DNA of 64,000 bases from positions 11,984,001-12,048,000 of the forward strand of contig NC_092312.1 in the NCBI RefSeq assembly GCF_036785885.1. Reading direction: 5' to 3'. This stretch comes from Coffea arabica. Taxonomy: Eukaryota; Streptophyta; Magnoliopsida; Gentianales; Rubiaceae. The position numbers and the translations under genes are program-made. Shown here one piece after another: positions 50,792 to 62,837 of the stretch (positions are counted from its first letter, which is position 1; every line of letters begins with the position of its first letter). Under the pieces are notes generated by a model. That model did not search any database. It was given only the letters and a program-made list of their open reading frames with translations, and was not told the origin of the DNA.

Positions 50792-50837
50792 AAAGGTTGG
50801 AATTATTCATTCAAAAAAAAAAAAGGTTGGAATTATT
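50792..50837 (+). mobile_element. Tiny A-tailed insertion with 16-bp target duplication
   Basis: AAAGGTTGGAATTATT occurs at 50792-50807 and perfectly again at 50822-50837. The 14 bases between them are CATTC plus a run of A. This is what remains when target-primed reverse transcription copies little more than a poly(A) tail. Replication slippage is an alternative. Confidence 0.5.
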
Positions 50838-51183
50838 AACACAATGCATGCGGTCTCTCTGGACCAAAGTTCGTTTATGTAGGCCCCAAAGAAAAATAAA
50901 ATTTCCTCCAAAAGCCATCTATAAGTGGGCTGAAAAGAATTTTCAGGGCTCTCCACCATTAACATGGGCACGTCAATGATTCGGTCTTTCCGAAGCTGTG
51001 GGCTTCAAAGGATTTTTGTTTCGTTCCTTATGGGGCCGCCAAAAGGGTTCCTACCCTTGAGCAACTCCTATGGGCCTCCGCATTTCATTTGCTCCATCTT
51101 GACCAAGCAAAAGTGCAAAATAATAAATTTTTCTTATTAACAAAAACTTTCCATGCTAACTAAAATAAAACTTTTGGACTCAA

Positions 51184-51209
51184 GCCCCATTTGGAATAGA
51201 GGTACTTTT

Positions 51210-51280
<71 letters not shown>

Positions 51281-51641
51281 TAGGTGTTAAAAGTACTTTT
51301 AAAGCGTTTGATGAACATCATCCTATAAAATTAGGAACAGAACTTTTAGTGTGAAAAGCACTTTCAGCAAAATTTCAAATTTGGTGCTTTTAGAGTAGCT
51401 TTTGTGATTTTAAAAATAAAATATTAAATTTAATTATTTTATCCTATATTATAAACTAAATAAAGAGATAAATACATTTAAAAATTTTTAAATCACACGT
51501 TATCCAATTTAGTTAAACACTTATTGAACTATGTCTCCAAATAGCATATTTAAAAGCACCTAAACACTAAATAAATACTTTTATTAAAAACTCTATTAAA
51601 AAAGTATTTTTTAATAAGCTACTGCAATCCCAAATTGGCCC
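51184..51641. mobile_element. hAT-like MITE carrying an expanded A/TA microsatellite
   Basis: The left end GCCCCATTTGGAATAGAGGT and the right end, GGGCCAATTTGGGATTGCAG when read inversely, form an imperfect inverted repeat. Internal words such as AAAAGCAC and GCTTTT are typical of hAT-derived MITEs. The expected 8-bp duplication is not convincing (CTCAAG against CTCAAA). Within the left arm an A run (51213-51240) is followed by about 18 TA units to 51277. Confidence 0.45.
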
Positions 51642-53586
51642 TCAAATTATTACAAATCCTCCTAATGAAATTTGGACTTTACTATATAGGATTGACTTAT
51701 CCTCGTGTTATTTCTTTATAGTTTTCGCTTATAGCCTCCATCTGACCAAAAGAAATAATAATAAAATTTCTGGACTAAAAACGTAATGAACGTTTTAAAA
51801 TTGGAATAATTGATCAAAACATGCATTCTTTTAAGTTTTGTGAATAATATATTAATAGTCAATGGCTAGCCAAAATTCAAATATTCTAGAATTTTTTTTT
51901 TAGGTAGAACATTCTTTACACATGTCCCCGCCAACTCTGAAATCATGCAACTCTGTCTAATTACATAAGTTCCTATAGGAATACAAAGCTTGCTGATTTC
52001 TCCCTTGGAAAACAAATGATATTTGCATTCTAAACCAAATTTTTTGACACTTTAATTCTTTACGTTATAAAATGCTAAAGTGGAGCCATGAAGTGCAAAA
52101 ATCAATTACCCTCAAGAAAATTAAAACTTTTTTGAAAAACATTCAAATACCTTTTCCCCCCTTTTGTAAGGAATGCCCTAGAATAACTAATTTGTAAAAT
52201 TTGGTGACCAACTCAAGTTTTATTTTCGGAATAGACCGTTAGTAAAATGGTAACTGGAAAGCTTCCGAGAATGAGAAAATGGAGGACTCCTAAGTCAAGG
52301 TCCTCTTCTGACGTCAGAACAGACATTAAAAAATTGAAATACGAGTAAGAAAACTCTCAACTCCCCAACTCGTAAGAGAAAGAAATGAAAATTAATGACA
52401 AAGAAGAGGGAGAGATCAAAGTGGAATGAGTGAGATAGAGACAGTTTCATTTTCTTGCAAGGAAGAAATATATTTATGAATGAGACAGGTAGAAAAGCAG
52501 GAAAGGAAGACTTCATGAGAGAAGAATCTTAGTATAGCAAGTGATCTGACAAAGCCCACCACCCTTATTCTACCGCCCCGCCACCACCCAACCTTCTGGC
52601 GGGCCGCTCTTCAGCAGCCTCTGCACCCTGTAAACCACCAATCCCTTCTATTACTTCATCATATCATCTCTCTTTTGACCTTAACTAGCTACGTCTCTTT
52701 CTTGCTTAATCTTTGTTTTTCGTTTCTTGCTTAATCTATCTTTCGATGTTCATCCTCTACTACGTTTCATGTTAATAGGTGATGTGGTGTTCTAGGAAAC
52801 GAGTGATAAGTAGGATTTTGGGGAATTTTTGGACTTAATTCGACAAAAGAATCCCATTTTATTTTGTCTAATTTAATTCTTCAGGTTTATGATACCTTCC
52901 CTTGATAAAACTTGGCCTTAAGTTCAGCGTTATCTAAAGGGACGGACACCGTACAAAAGTACAGTTTTTATTGTCTCTATTTTTCTCTAGGCTTGGGGGG
53001 GGGGGAAGGCTCTTAAAGAAGACCTTGACCTTATGGATACGGAAGAAACAAGAATATAGCAGGTGACCTTCAACCCTCCTCTCTCTCCAGTCCAGTTTAT
53101 TTCACGGGTTGACCTCTTATTAGGGAAGTGAATCTATGTGGATTGTTGGTGGATTTGACTAAAGATTATGCGGCAGATTGAGGGGCTTTTAATTCTTGTT
53201 TTGGTTTTTCTTCTGCTATGGAAAGTATTCAATTCAGCTTCATTATGAGGCAGCCGGAGTTATGATTTTAAACCCCGAGTTGGATAAACATCCTCAGTTT
53301 CACACCAGTGTTTATTTCCACCAAGCTGAATTCTCGTAATCTCACCAGCACATTTGTTCAGACTCCATATTTGAGGTATATCACATTAAGTTTCCAGTCG
53401 AAACATTTATTATTTCGTTGTGCATGCCGTCAAGGCTGCTACACCGGAATCTTTTGAGGGCAAGAGGATTTCCATCATAAATACTCGCCTGTACTTTGCT
53501 ATACTCGCACCGAAAAGTTTCACAGCAAACAAGTTTGTTAGGAAAAAAACAAGTTAGCGGTATAAATTCCAACATCTCAATCAAGA

Positions 53587-54510
53587 ATGGAGCAAGAAGG
53601 ACAACAACAAAGGCAATCCAAAGAGGTGGAAAATCCTGCTCCACATCAGCCACCACCACCCAGGAAATGTCCTAGGTGTGAGTCGCTCAATACCAAGTTT
53701 TGCTACTACAACAACTACAACCTGTCTCAGCCTAGGTATTTCTGCAAGAATTGCAGGAGATACTGGACTCATGGTGGAACCCTAAGGAACGTTCCCGTCG
53801 GCGGTAGCTCTCGAAAGGCCAAACGGGGCAGAGTTTCGCCTATCTCATGTGGTGGAGAGAGCTCAAGATCTCGACCTTTCCCACCGACAAGACCACAACA
53901 ACCACCACCACAGCAGCAGCCAGAGGGTATTTTCCCAAACATAGCCAACATGGCTGCCTTGGTTTCAGGGATTGTTAACTTACCCCCGAGCACCCAGCAG
54001 TCCTCGAGAACCATTTCTTGGGTTCATCCACTAATACCAAGTTCAATTTATCCAAATGGGCTGTTTGCTGGATTTGATGGCATGCAAATGCCACCCTTGA
54101 GCGGCCAAGGTCAAGGAATGAGTCGACCACTCCATATTGGCGGTGGGATTGATGCTACTACTGGAGCGGGTGCTAATACCCCAATCTTTCATGGATTTGA
54201 TTTCTCATCCATGAAACCCCAGCAGGCTCCATCTCAACCGCTGCAAATTCGCGATCAGCCCAGTCAATCCATTGGAATAGGTAATCAATACAAGGACAAG
54301 CAACCTTTGTTCACACCTGATGGAAACATGGCCTTGACTGCAGGAAATCTGAATTCTTGGACCACTGCCGGGAATTCCAGCAATGCTAGTACCTCCAACT
54401 TCAACATCTGGACCAACACCAATGGAGCAAGCACCTCTAGTGGCCCGACTGATTCTTCTTTCAACCCGAATGACTGGCCTAATATTCCAGACTATGATGA
54501 TGGTGAATAA
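53587..54510 (+). CDS. Dof-type zinc finger transcription factor, 307 aa, single exon
   Basis: The Dof domain spans about residues 26-80. It starts [20 protein letters not shown], continues [18 protein letters not shown] and ends [16 protein letters not shown]. Zinc ligands are Cys28, Cys31, Cys53 and Cys56, the C-x2-C-x21-C-x2-C spacing of the family. Dof proteins are plant-specific nuclear factors that bind AAAG cores. A basic patch RKAKRGR (76-82) could act as nuclear signal. The N-terminus is Gln/Pro-rich, the middle holds a Pro/Gln stretch near 118, and the C-terminus is Asn/Ser-rich with the acidic end [10 protein letters not shown], a plausible activation region. The form [20 protein letters not shown] points to one Dof subfamily, but I cannot fix the ortholog. 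The ATG is the first in frame. Confidence 0.93.
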   Translation: MEQEGQQQRQSKEVENPAPHQPPPPRKCPRCESLNTKFCYYNNYNLSQPRYFCKNCRRYWTHGGTLRNVPVGGSSRKAKRGRVSPISCGGESSRSRPFPPTRPQQPPPQQQPEGIFPNIANMAALVSGIVNLPPSTQQSSRTISWVHPLIPSSIYPNGLFAGFDGMQMPPLSGQGQGMSRPLHIGGGIDATTGAGANTPIFHGFDFSSMKPQQAPSQPLQIRDQPSQSIGIGNQYKDKQPLFTPDGNMALTAGNLNSWTTAGNSSNASTSNFNIWTNTNGASTSSGPTDSSFNPNDWPNIPDYDDGE

Positions 54511-57500
54511 TTTTCTGATTGCTGAGAAATCAGTTGCAGAAGATCATGTGCTTTTGATTAGAAACTTCGTTGAATCACTGTGTTGCCTTATAGATCTGAA
54601 ATACATAAGAGTGGAAAGAAAATGGGGATTTAAAGGTTTAGGAATCTATGTAAATGGAATAATAGCAGCCTATAGCCAGCAGATTATGGCTAGATGATGT
54701 TTAATGTTTACCTTCTTATAGAAAATGTTTGGCATTCGGTTTAGGTTTGTGCTTTAAACTTTTTGAGTTTTTGATCAAAAGTTAAATTTAATTTGCGTGT
54801 TAACGCTTTTGTTTTGTTCATTTGATGCTTTTCAATACCAGTAAGAAAAGAAAAAGGTCCTCGCTTTATTGAACTTAACTAGTAGTTAATTAGGGTACTT
54901 TGCAGATTAAAGTTAGAGAAAAGCACTATGGTGAAGAGAATAATGTTTGTGGGTGGATGGCTGAGCTCACATGTCTCCTTTGCAAAAGGTGATAGACAAG
55001 ATGGATCTAATTTTTGCATGTGCCTTTCTAATCAGAATAAACATTCCAGTCATCCAATGCTCCATCCTGCATTACCATGAAATGGAGTTCCTCTACCTAA
55101 AGCAAAAAATACCTTCCATGGGTTGCACGTACTAATTAATTTGGAATTGAAATGGTTCTCTCACCGTAAATTGCGCATGATACAAGGCATAAACCCTAAA
55201 TGTTACAAAATGTTGCCACGCTTCAACATTACTTTTTGTCAATATAATTGATTGTATTGTATAAAAGAGTTTTTTTTTTTAATTTTGAGAAAATGAATAA
55301 TCATGGGTATGTCCACATTGGACCACACCTTTCAAAAGAATCACTACTTTGTTCACTGTAGAAATGTTAGAATTGAAATTTGCTTAATGATTTATTTTGA
55401 AAATGCATTTCTAATCCCCAACTTACACTCTAAGTCCCACCAAATTATAGGTCAAAATACATACTCAACAATCATTGGTAAAAATTATCTCTAACAAATA
55501 ATCTATGGCCAAGAACAAATAACATCATCACAAAAGCTTTGCATGATCGAGATTGGTCTACCTTTATTTTTCTCTCAAATCATAGTTAGTACTTACAAGA
55601 CGTCAAATTTTTTTTTAAAAAAGGTAGAATTAAAATGCGTGAATGCTGAATGATGTGTGACAAGTTAACTTTTTTTTGTTCTTTCATCCCATTAGGATCA
55701 ATGAAGGGGAATTTAGAACTCACAAAAGGGTACTTTATCAGTGCACAACCCTCTATCTAGAGCTTACTTTGTATTTCTACAGCACAGAACAATTTAGCTG
55801 TCAATAACAACAGGGACTTACACCAGGTGGTGCCCTTTTTTCAACTTTTACGTGAGCTACATGATGAAAGACCATGATGCCATGCAAGGCGTTTTCTCGA
55901 ATCACCATTCGAGGGACACGTAAATATTCTGATCCCTAGAATATTTCTATATATATCCGCAACACGAAAACCGCACACGCCCACATTCATTTGAAAACAT
56001 CAATGGTTCTGGTTACTCAAATTCATAGTGGTTGGCGTGCATGTCCGTACACAGTTTTGAGAAGATAGGTTGTGGATTTGGTGACTTTAGAATAGTTGGC
56101 ACAGAGCACACCCGAACCAACAATACGTTGATAGATTCAATGCACAATTTTGGCTTTATGGGTTTTGCAATAGAGATCAAATTCACGTAGGGTTGAAGTA
56201 ATTCGTCCTAATCATAATTATATGTACGTGCAATAAATAACTTAGAGAGAGTGAGGCTTCTGTGCCCTAAGCTTAACGTAATTATTATAAGTTGAGGGGA
56301 TGAAGTTGCTAAACCATTGATTATGTGGTTTTGGAGAAGGGGTTTTTCGAGCATAGCATGAGCATATCGTTGAGCACTGCCATTGAAGATTTTCATTCCG
56401 GGAATATGCGCACGGAATAGCTGGTGTCATATGAATGATATTGATATGCCTGCTAGAAGTTTTTGTAGCTATATATGAGATCATCTCACACTAGGTTTAG
56501 ATCTGAGTTATGAAGTATTCTAGCTAATCAAAAAGCTAAGAAAATATTGGTTATTCTATTGTTTTATGTCAACCTTTTCTGAACATTCTTTAAAAAAGTT
56601 TTGAAGAAAGACAATGTAAGAAAGCAGAATCGACAACTTTGAGAGGCTCATTCTAACTAAGACAGATGAGAGGGAATACTCATAACTCTCATATTATTCG
56701 ATCATCATGTTTTGTTTGAAACTTAAAATCTCTATGCATGGAATCAAAGAGAACTATTTTCTAAATTCTTTAGTGAACCGCCATCAACTTTACAACTCAA
56801 TCTTAAAAAAAAAAAAAAAAAAAACTTTACAACTCAATCTTCTCAAGAATTACAATTTAAAATGAATCGTACGTTGTCCATTTATTATGAAGACATGTTC
56901 CAATTCATGTCTTTATTTGGAGAGAAGGCAAAGCTTTTACCAAGCTCCTGCGATTCTGTATAATCTCTTCAAAGTTAAAGGAAAAAATTTATACAACCTA
57001 TAGGTATGACCATTTTCTTTTTCATATGTAGTGCAATTTAGTGGAACAACAGTTATTGCTAAGTCATTAGTGACTTTGAGATGTCATGTACCTAGACAGG
57101 TGGTTAAGCCTGTAATGGAGTTGGAGGTGAAATACCCATCCTCTTCATTGATTTATAATACTAGTTTGAAAGTACGTGAATGAAGTGGTCTTCTTCTATC
57201 TTTATTAAGAGTATTAAGAAGATGTTTTAAAAAGTTGACCTACTATTTTTTTTTATTTATTTATTTGCTGATAACCGTGAATTCAAGCCAAAAGGACTGA
57301 AGCAAATAAAAGAGGGTAGGTAAAAATGTGAGTCCAATAAAGATAAAGAAACATTAAGAATCATCAGCATACTTAATTTCTTGTGATGGAAGTGGAGTAG
57401 GTTTTGATTAATTTTAAACTAAACGAGTATATAATATGTACTACATAGACAATTACTTGTATATGTCATCTGAGTCCACCTACTATATATCTTTATAGTC

Positions 57501-60500
57501 CCTTGAACCATCCTTCGGCAAATACTTTTGTGCTTTGCGGGGCAGTAGGTTTGAGTGAAAGCTGACATATTAGTCATACTGCAACGGTCCTACAAGCTGA
57601 AATTCGTAAGTTGGTGATGCAAAAGGAGTTGAATTAGTTCTACCATATCAGCAAGACAACAAATAATACTACCTAGGGTGCATCATCAGGAAATGGGCCG
57701 GCATTACTGGAAATATTGGTAAATTCGCATTTTTATTACCTTAAAAATGCTCAAAGATGGAGGAGGTAAGGATCGATCAAACCCTTTTCTGATAGGACCA
57801 AATCTTGTAAAAAGAAACGACTCGTATAGCAGGCTTGTTTTGTATGGATCAAAAGGTAAAATTGATTTGCGTAAAGGTTTAAAAAATACCATGCTTAATT
57901 AAACATATCGGAAGAATGAATGTAGCACAATGTCTTTTCAGGAAAGCATAAGTTAATTTGGTGACTAGTTTGAGATAAAAGTGTCAAAGAAATTGTGACA
58001 CATAACTTTACCATTGCGATAGCAATATCAGATATAACAATAAACTAATGTTGGAGCAGCAAAGATACGTTAAAAAAAGGAACTAAATTGGTACAATATA
58101 GTGGTAATTAAAATAACCGTTGTAAGAACATTAGTTGAAAATTTTGGAAAATTTACCATTAGGTCTACAAGTTTTGGCTTCTACGCAAAATTTGTTGCAT
58201 GAAGTGATAAGAAGTTCCATCGAGATACTACTGATTCAATCTGATTAGCAAGTTCTAAAATTAATATGCCACATGCACGTGCGATTTTAGTGGTACCTGG
58301 TAATTCAAGCGTAAGATTATCATTTACCAGGTCTACGTACCATCATCATGTAATATATCTTCACTGACATTCGTCTATGATTTATGGTTTTTTTGTCCAA
58401 TATATTTTTCTTTTGACAATTCATGCTGCTTGATCTAGCTATCTTCGACAGCACATTAACAGAAGAAGCAGAAAGAATAAGTTTTCAATTAGCTGATAAT
58501 TAATTGCGTCTGCATTTAGGGCTGAGGTAATCCATCTCATAATCAAAAGGTTGAAATTAAGTTTATTATCTAAAACTTAAAAGTTATAGAAGGTCATAAT
58601 CCATCTCATAAAATCGTGTAAAACTAAAACTTTTAAAAAGTTATAGAAGGACATCTGTACGTAACAACCAGTAACAGCAACTTCAACCCAATTAATATGT
58701 ACACCATTAATTGGGAAAATCTAGAAAATCATCCGTTGAAATAACAAGAAATTCTCTTAAAGATGTGAAGGAAAACAAAAGATATAACTAATTACACTCC
58801 TCTTAGCTCGGCAAATGCTAATATCTTAGGTGTACACTAGCTAGAAATGACATGGAAACAATGGCATGGCGCATGGTAGCAGCATTTTTTTTTATTACTG
58901 AGTTTTTCGATCTTTGTTGTACTTGTGTGTATATAGTGCTTCCTGGAAAAGCGCCGGTCACATACATTCAGGCAGAGGTCCTTGAGAATCTGGCTTGAGT
59001 AGAATAGAAAATACCGGTTCATTTGCAGGCTCCCGGACAAGCATTATGAGTGAACTTGTGTGGGTAAAAGCTGCTTTAATTATTCGGAGTTGCACTTTAT
59101 CTTTGTTGTTTCTTTTGAGGGATTGGTGACAAATGCACAGGGGAACAATCCATTGTCTGGCTTTAACACCACAAGTACATAAACATGATAGAATTGGGGA
59201 CCCTTCCCTACATCATAGCTCTGAATATATACCATCACACACATGTTCATATGCACTCTTCCTACATAATTAAGTATTTCATTAGACTTCTCATATGTGT
59301 TTGTGGGCTTGATACCCCACACGATATTATCATTTTGGTCATGAATCGGTCTTGGTCAAATTTGTGCTGTGGAGACCGGAGAGTTCAAGAACTTTTCCTG
59401 TTTTTTGAGTACATTTTCAGTGGCCAATCACAGCAGTTGACACTTTTCTGGCCAAACTTGTTACTTTGAATTATGTGGCATGATAGTGCTGTGTTATGAA
59501 AGATTTTAACGATCGATATAAAGTCCTACTATTGTTTCTCCTTAATTCGTGTTTCTTTTTTTTTTTTTTGCTGTACGTAACAGTTGGGAGTTAAAATAAT
59601 TTGATTGTCCCCTCGGTTGAATTCCCAATTTTACTTCAAGAGTAAGCTATAACTCGATCGTCCGCACTTAAGGTTCACATCGTAATTCTGGCCTTGTAAA
59701 ATGAAAAAGCTGCACTAAATTAACAGGGTCATATTAGAGTTGTAAGGCGGGTGAACAAGGCCTAGCTCCAAGTGAGTTGAAGTACGTAGTTGCCATGACT
59801 ATGGTTAGGATAAAATACGGGAATGGTAGAATAAACATGATCGTTCATGTTATGTTTGTTCTTTTCTGCAGGATTGTCCTTGATTCTCCATATGCAATTG
59901 CCTGTAGCAGAGAAGGTTGGATCTTGCAGTGTTGTCTTCTTCTTTAATTTAACCATAAAGCTAGGTTTTGATGCGTTCGTGAAAGCACTAATATATGCTG
60001 TGCCCTGCCCCACAACTTGTACCAATAATTAATAAATCCTTTTGCTTTCAAACTTTCTCCCTTCATGGGCCGATCTGAAGCCTTCTTCTAGGCTAGAATT
60101 TGGAGAGACACAGAATCTGCACGTCCTTTTCTTTCCTGGCGAAGGTGCCGGGCATTGTGGTTGCGTAGGGGAAAAGGGTTTGGAGCCATAAATACATATA
60201 ATATGTATAATTCTCATTGGCTTGCGAACGAAATTGGCGCATGCATAAGCAATGACCCCCCCGGCTGCTGGGTAATATTTTCTTTAGAATTGCGTGGACT
60301 ATGGGTTTGAGGGAGGGAGGCCATCATGGACAAGATAATTTAATGGCATTTGCGACTGTTGGAGCAATGATAATCAAATTCCACGTAGATGCTACCTGTC
60401 CTCTTCTAAATGTATATGTATGTATATGGTTCATCAAGAATATTACTATAGTTTAGGTTTGTCTTGTATGCTAAGATTAAAACTTCGTTTGAGTCGTCTT

Positions 60501-62837
60501 TACTTTATCTTGGTATTCATCAGTTTTCGTGGACAATTAATGGCTTATATCCATGATCTCTGAGCTTTGTGCACATATGCATATATAGCATGAGCCCAGA
60601 ATTAAGCCTTCTCGCTCATACTTCTTATAATAATTTTTACTTTGTTTCAGCCGTACGTTCATCGATCGAGCAATAATGCAATGCTTGCCCCTCCTCAAAC
60701 AAAATATGCATGGGACCTCCACCATCAGTTATCATTTTAGCTTCTTATATTATATATTTAGTGCTAGCTAGCTAGCTTAAGATGCATTTTTCCAATCTAC
60801 CTGAATTGATAATGTTCTTGTTTTTCTTGGTTGATTTTATGGATGCCCTAGATCTCTTGAAACTGAGTATAATAATTAATGCATATGTGCACCCAACTTG
60901 CACGTGACCTCTATCAACTTGTATACTTCTTACTATAAAGGTGTTATATATAACTACAATCAGGATGCTTTTTAAAAAGAAAAAAAAAAATTCACAGCCA
61001 AGAAATACTTCAAATGGGAGGAACATTTTGACATTTTTGTGTTAACGTCATTTATCTCCAAAGCTTAGAAATATATAGTACCGGTTTGCTACTTCAAATT
61101 CAATTGATATGGTCATTGAATTCTGTAATTATATATAGCATAATTTATGCCATGTGAACAAATAGCAGGGAAAGCTGGTGCAAGAATTTTATTTATTTAT
61201 TTATTTTTTGGTGAACACAGACGATGAGAACCTTAACGTTTATCTCGGTAAGGAAATTAAAGATATTTTGTGAGAGTAGAATTTAATTACAAGTATATTT
61301 GCTTTTACCTTGGTTACTACTAGCTCTTTTGGCACAAGGGAAGAGAAACTCTTTTTACTGAAGGGTCTTCGCACTTCGTTTGATTGGAAACTTGGGAGGA
61401 AACAAGAAGCAAAGATACAGGAAAATTGGTTTAAGTATTGAAAATATTCATACGTTAGCAATCGCAAGGAATTTATTTATTTTTTTTTTTTTAAAAAAAA
61501 GAACCCTCCGCAAGAAAAATATTTTTTAGGATTAAATTTTTATCCACTATCGATGTAATGAAGTTTTTACACTAACAAGTGTAGATGTATGTCACATATG
61601 TAGAAAGTAAATTTAAAATTAAATTACGTGGCATATATTTAGAGTCGCTCGAATATACACACTAACCGCGCATAAAAAAATTACTTTAACTTTTTAACCG
61701 TGCATAGTTTTTTTTGGTTTCGCGCTGTTCAGAAATTAACGTTTTGGTCTTACAACCTCGCTGGTTTATGGTCACGGTCCAGGGCCTCGAAGTAGATAAT
61801 TGGGCAATGTGGAATAATTAAATGGGTAGGGCTGGAAACTTTTGGCCCGCCAATAAAATGGGTTGAACGTGGATGCCAAGATTTGACCACTACAGCACTA
61901 GTCAACCTCTACGGGCTTGTATCATTTTATGCAGCTGTGAATTTATTTGCTTTTTTTTTTTTTTTTCAACGCAAGTGTATCCTACTTTGTCAGACTAATC
62001 TCCTTGTACTTGTGCACCTTGCCTCCCAAAGATACACAAACGGTAAAGAAGTAACTCGAACACACAATTTTGAGACCTAACTAAGCTACTCCGAGACAAA
62101 AGGAGAATTTATTTTCTTGAGTAGTGAATCAAAACATAATCCTTATTACACATTCATGCATGGCAAATTAAAGCTCCTATTACCTACAATCACTCTTGTA
62201 TCTTTTCCAAAAAAAAAGAAAAACAATCACTCTAATATTGTGATTCTTCTAAATGCTTATAATAAATCTTTTCAATCTTGCTTTCAAAAAATTATTGCCA
62301 ACATTCTTGTTTTTTTTTTTTTGGGAATGATCAAAAATTTCATCGGAACGAACCTTCTTTCTACTGGTGTAAGTGAATGAGAGCCCAAAATAATAGTGCA
62401 TCACATTTTTACAGCTACAGGTAAAGGGATGTTACATTATTATGTTTTTCAGCTAGAAACCCAAAAGAAGAAGAAGACTACCTAATGAAGTAAAATACTG
62501 GGTGCAGATTCTCAAAAACCGGTTTCATATGTATTCCTACAAGTATTTAATCATAGTTATGCATATATCTCAGACATGGTGACACTAGCAATAAAGTCTC
62601 TCAAAAGCTTAAATGTGGAGAGTAATTTGGACAAATCTGCCTTTTTTCTGATTTAGAAAAGTAACATGCTTGGCAATGATGGAGCCAAGGGGGGCAAAGG
62701 GGGGTTTTGAGAATTTTAATTCATAATATGTAAATATGTGTGTAAAATAAAATTAGCCCTCCCTAAATTTTTACAATTTTAGTTTATATTATGAGAGTTG
62801 ATATATATATATATATATATATGAATTAGTTATCTTT
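54511..62837. other. 8.3-kb stretch without a convincing gene
   Basis: The first 200-300 bp would be the Dof 3' UTR. The rest is AT-rich (about two thirds A+T) with only short frames. I looked for tRNAs and for common conserved plant microRNA sequences and found none. A poly(A) insertion flanked by direct repeats lies at 56786-56841. Poly-T tracts sit near 59555 and 61950. At about 61545-61600 the word pattern TTTTTACACTAACAAGTGTA suggests a decayed repeat. Some minus-strand frames around 58960-60025 read protein-like in places but match nothing I know. Confidence 0.5.
56786..56841 (+). mobile_element. Pure poly(A) insertion flanked by a perfect 19-bp direct repeat
   Basis: AACTTTACAACTCAATCTT at 56786-56804 is repeated perfectly at 56823-56841 with 18 A between. 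No body precedes the A tract. The structure equals a target-site duplication around a bare tail, as expected from an abortive LINE-driven event. Confidence 0.55.

Larger units (their letters stand above)
48440..53586. other. Gene-poor interval between the LEA and Dof genes
   Basis: The interval contains a 90-bp tandem repeat, an RNase H-like remnant, two MITE-like segments and a short A-tailed insertion (listed separately). The last 500-1000 bp before 53587 must include the Dof promoter and leader; they are CT-rich in places, but no core element was decided. Confidence 0.5.

Noticed and set aside
58837-60025. Several minus-strand frames, one reading LVREPANEPVFSILLKPDSQ
   Set aside because: The segments read protein-like but lie in different frames without splice logic, and match no family I know. 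This is not enough to call a gene or pseudogene.
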